The position numbers were made by a program, and so were the translations under genes. The notes under the pieces are model-generated. The model searched no databases. It saw only the letters and a program-made list of their open reading frames with translations, and was not told the DNA's origin. A stretch of 64,000 nucleotides of DNA. Origin: Olsenella profusa F0195 (GTDB lineage: Bacteria > Actinomycetota > Coriobacteriia > Coriobacteriales > Atopobiaceae). The first letter of the stretch is position 1. Every line of letters starts with the position of its first letter. This document shows, piece after piece, positions 61,474 through 64,000 of this stretch. The stretch is from contig NZ_AWEZ01000017.1 in the NCBI RefSeq assembly GCF_000468755.1, positions 42,404-106,403 of the forward strand. The letters are read 5' to 3'.

Positions 61474-63756
61474 ATGACGAGTTCCACTTCCACCCCGACC
61501 GCTCGCCCACGCAGGGGCAAGGTGGCTCGGCACGTGGGCATTTCCCTTTCGGCAGCCATGATGCTCGTGACCCTGGGCGTCGTGTACGGCGACATCGGCA
61601 CGAGCCCCATGTACACCCTCAAGGCCATCATCGGTGGCAACGGCGGCCTGGCCACCATGGGCCAAGACACCGTGCTGGGGGCCCTCTCGCTCATCATCTG
61701 GACGCTCACCCTCATCACCACCGTCAAGTACGTGCTGGTGGCCATGAAGGCCGACAACCACAACGAGGGCGGCATCTTTGCCCTGTACAGCCTCGTGAAG
61801 CGCTGCGCCAAATGGCTGATCATCCCCGCCATGATAGGTGGTGCGGCCCTGCTCGCCGATGGCATCCTCACCCCCGCCGTCACGGTGACCACGGCCATCG
61901 AGGGCCTGCGCACCATCGACGTCATCTACGCTGCCATCGGGGACGATCAGCAGATCGTCATCCTCATCACGGTGATCATCCTGTGCATCCTCTTCGCCAT
62001 CCAGCGGGCCGGCACGTCCACCATTGGCAAGCTCTTTGGCCCCATCATGACGATCTGGTTCCTGTATCTGGGCATCTCCGGTCTTGCCAACATCGGCTTC
62101 AACCCAGGCGTGTTCCGGGCGCTCAACCCCGTGCGCGGCATCACGTTCCTGTTCGACCACAACATCAATGCCGCCGGCCTCATGGTGTTGGGCAACGTCT
62201 TCCTGTGCACCACGGGCGCCGAGGCACTCTACTCCGACATGGGCCACGTAGGCAAGCCGAACATCTATGCCACCTGGCCGTTCGTAAAGACATGCCTCAT
62301 CCTCAACTACCTGGGGCAGGGGGCATGGATCCTCCACAACCAGGCTAACCCCGCCATGGTCGACATTCCGGACATCAACCCATTCTTCCAGATGATCCCC
62401 GAGAACCTGCGGGCCCTCGCCGTCATCCTCTCCACCGCGGCGGCCATCATCGCCTCGCAGGCGCTCATCACCGGCTCGTACTCCATCGTCTCCGAGGCCA
62501 TCCGCCTCGACCTGCTCCCCCACGTCAAGATCAACTACCCCTCCGAGGCACGCGGCCAGATCTACATCCAGCTCGTCAACTCCATCATGTGGGTCGCCTG
62601 CATCTTTGTTGTGCTGCTCTTCCAGCGCTCCAGCGCCATGGAGGCAGCGTACGGCCTTGCCATCACCGTCACCATGCTCATGACCACGGTGCTGCTCTGT
62701 ACCTACCTCTCGAAGATCCGTCGCAGGACGTCCGCGGCCGTTGTCTTCGTGTTGATGTTTGGCGCCATCGAGCTCATGTTCTTCTTCTCGAGTCTCACGA
62801 AGTTCTTCCACGGTGGCTGGTTTACCGTGCTCATGGCGGCGACCATCTTTGCCGTCATGTACATCTGGAGGCGCGGCACCGCCATCGAGCGCACCCAGAG
62901 CATCTACCTGCCCATCGAGGGCTACCTCGACCAACTCCACGCGCTCTCTCACGATGACAGCTTCCCCTACGTGGCCGACAACCTGGTGTTCTTGACCAAC
63001 GACTCCTCCCCCGACCGCCTCGATCGTGACATCCTCTATTCCATCCTGGACAAGCGCCCCAAGCGTGCCCGGGCGTATTACTTCCTCAACGTACAGGTCA
63101 CCAACGAGCCCTATACGCACGAGTACTATGTGAACGACTTCGACACCGACTTTGCCTTCAAGATTCAGCTGAGACTCGGCTTCCGCGTCAATCAGCGCGT
63201 GAACACCTACCTTTACCAGATCGTCGACGACCTCATGCGCCATCATCAGCTGGCGCCGCAGGACCACAAGTACTCGATCTACCGCGACCATCGCAAGGTG
63301 GGCGACTTCCGCTTCTGCCTCATCCGCAAGGTGCTCTCGCCCGAGTCGGACATCTCGGGCTTCAACCGCACCATCATGACGGCCAAGTACACCATCCGCC
63401 GCTTTGCCGGCTCGCCCGCACGCTGGTACGGTCTGGAGAATTCCAGCATCTTCTTCGAGTATGTTCCCCTGTTTGGAAAGAGCAAGCGCCAGCACAGGCT
63501 CACGCGCCTGGAGCTGCCAAGCGACAATGGCACCGGCTCCCTGCCCATCGCGACGCCTTCGGTTGAGGAGCCGACGCCCCAGGAGGAGGACATCTTCTCG
63601 GCCGAAATGGCCGACGACCGTGCCGAATCGGCAAAGGAAGCAGAACACGAGCTCATTGGCGGCGACACCGCAACGTTTGCCCCCCTCGTCCTCGACGAGG
63701 AGACGGAGGGGGAGCCTGATGATGGCTCCACCGTGGAGGAGGACGGCGAGGAGTAG
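61474..63756 (+). CDS. kup: KUP-family potassium transporter
   Basis: A 760-residue K+/H+ symporter. The N-terminal core VTLGVVYGDIGTSPMYTLKA, DNHNEGGIFALYSLVKR, GGAALLADGILTPAVTV and TGAEALYSDMGHVGKPN are family hallmarks; twelve helices fit. The soluble C-terminal domain ends in an acidic tail (EEPTPQEEDIFSAEMADDRA). ATG 61474 gives the family N-terminus but has only a weak ribosome-binding site. It mediates K+ uptake for turgor and pH control. Confidence 0.93.
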   Translation: MTSSTSTPTARPRRGKVARHVGISLSAAMMLVTLGVVYGDIGTSPMYTLKAIIGGNGGLATMGQDTVLGALSLIIWTLTLITTVKYVLVAMKADNHNEGGIFALYSLVKRCAKWLIIPAMIGGAALLADGILTPAVTVTTAIEGLRTIDVIYAAIGDDQQIVILITVIILCILFAIQRAGTSTIGKLFGPIMTIWFLYLGISGLANIGFNPGVFRALNPVRGITFLFDHNINAAGLMVLGNVFLCTTGAEALYSDMGHVGKPNIYATWPFVKTCLILNYLGQGAWILHNQANPAMVDIPDINPFFQMIPENLRALAVILSTAAAIIASQALITGSYSIVSEAIRLDLLPHVKINYPSEARGQIYIQLVNSIMWVACIFVVLLFQRSSAMEAAYGLAITVTMLMTTVLLCTYLSKIRRRTSAAVVFVLMFGAIELMFFFSSLTKFFHGGWFTVLMAATIFAVMYIWRRGTAIERTQSIYLPIEGYLDQLHALSHDDSFPYVADNLVFLTNDSSPDRLDRDILYSILDKRPKRARAYYFLNVQVTNEPYTHEYYVNDFDTDFAFKIQLRLGFRVNQRVNTYLYQIVDDLMRHHQLAPQDHKYSIYRDHRKVGDFRFCLIRKVLSPESDISGFNRTIMTAKYTIRRFAGSPARWYGLENSSIFFEYVPLFGKSKRQHRLTRLELPSDNGTGSLPIATPSVEEPTPQEEDIFSAEMADDRAESAKEAEHELIGGDTATFAPLVLDEETEGEPDDGSTVEEDGEE

Positions 63757-64000
63757 GGGGACGCTATCTCTGCGTTCTCATTCTTACGACTCTTATGACC
63801 GCATCCTTCGAGCAGCAGTTCCCGGCATCTTTAATGAGCTGCCAGGGGCTGCTGCTCGATATGTACGAAGCTCTCATCTTTGATACTGTGCTGCATACAG
63901 GCATCTGCGCGACAGCAGCCATAAGAGGTGTGACATATATGTGCGCCATGATATTTCTGTCTAACAGAGACAATCACGGGTAGTGTCGGAAATGTTGGTA
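63757..64000. other. lower-GC intergenic tail of window
   Basis: It contains an imperfect inverted repeat (63809-63825 CGAGCAGCAGTTCCCGG against 63841-63858) and is AT-richer than the genes. No gene is supported; the region may continue into a mobile element or leader beyond the window. Confidence 0.4.

Noticed and set aside
63757..64000. End of an IS element at the right edge of the window
   Set aside because: GTGTCGGAAATG near the edge resembles some IS ends, but there is no transposase sequence in view to support it.
1..64000. tRNA genes, rRNA, CRISPR arrays, replication origin or prophage
   Set aside because: No cloverleaf-type sequences, regularly spaced repeats, DnaA-box clusters or phage structural genes were noticed when reading the intergenic regions.

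Overview
The window is high-GC, densely packed bacterial chromosome with no rRNA, tRNA, CRISPR array or prophage. Gene content and style suggest an anaerobic or microaerophilic Actinomycetota of class Coriobacteriia, possibly family Atopobiaceae (Olsenella-like). The reasons are an archaeal-type topoisomerase I next to tmk/holB/ricT, 2-hydroxyacyl-CoA-dehydratase-type proteins with their ATPase activator, DUF6541-like membrane proteins, frequent GTG/TTG starts and GTGA/ATGA stop-start overlaps. The taxon is an inference; no marker rRNA is present.

Layout. 1-4.6 kb: the end of a NarL-type response regulator, rsmI coupled to a GH5-like protein, and an aldehyde dehydrogenase. 4.7-13.2 kb (minus strand): a replication/maintenance operon topA-tmk-holB-ricT-queD. 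It is split between tmk and holB by a lower-GC 2.2-kb insert carrying an ABC-2 permease and a broken ABC exporter. 13.3-18.4 kb (minus): tatC, tatA/B, a STAS protein, a TPR membrane protein, a subgroup-Ic aminotransferase and a Tim44-like secreted/membrane protein. 18.6-24.2 kb: a small unknown gene and degV; a minus-strand group (membrane protein, mscS, luxS, mtnN) covering the SAH-detoxification/AI-2 pathway; then an SPFH protein with a small ribbon-helix-helix partner. 24.5-29.7 kb (minus): pcrA/uvrD helicase and a short UvrA2-type protein with a LexA-like box upstream. 29.9-33.5 kb (plus): a 2-hydroxyacid dehydrogenase, a CDF metal exporter and a secreted coiled-coil/lysozyme-fold protein. 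34.2-38.7 kb (minus): a complete polar amino-acid ABC importer whose binding protein looks like a Tat lipoprotein, then uppP. 38.9-50 kb (plus): uspA, an M16C peptidase, a two-gene double-cubane/2-hydroxyacyl-CoA dehydratase-like system, a large membrane protein and a class A PBP. 50.2-57 kb: argR, a C39-like protein that has lost its cysteine, an IS1182-type remnant, phosphoglucomutase and rlmKL. 57-64 kb: an ECF-type Co/Ni importer (cbiM, cbiQ, cbiO plus a 45-residue membrane peptide), an S10 carboxypeptidase and kup.

Themes. Envelope and transport genes dominate (Tat, PBP1, UppP, lysozyme-like protein, MscS, Kup, CDF, ECF, amino-acid ABC). Several proteins keep a recognisable fold but have lost catalytic residues: the GH5 nucleophile, the C39 cysteine, and the N-terminal methyltransferase motifs of RlmKL. 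The most notable items are the insert that left a vestigial copy of the holB start beside tmk, the dehydratase-like pair in which the second gene fuses a D-type subunit to the activator ATPase, a family of unexplained intergenic palindromes (one about 185 bp with nested stems), and the coupled 45-residue peptide in the metal ECF operon. Most start codons were chosen from ribosome-binding sites and family alignments recalled from memory; no search was run.
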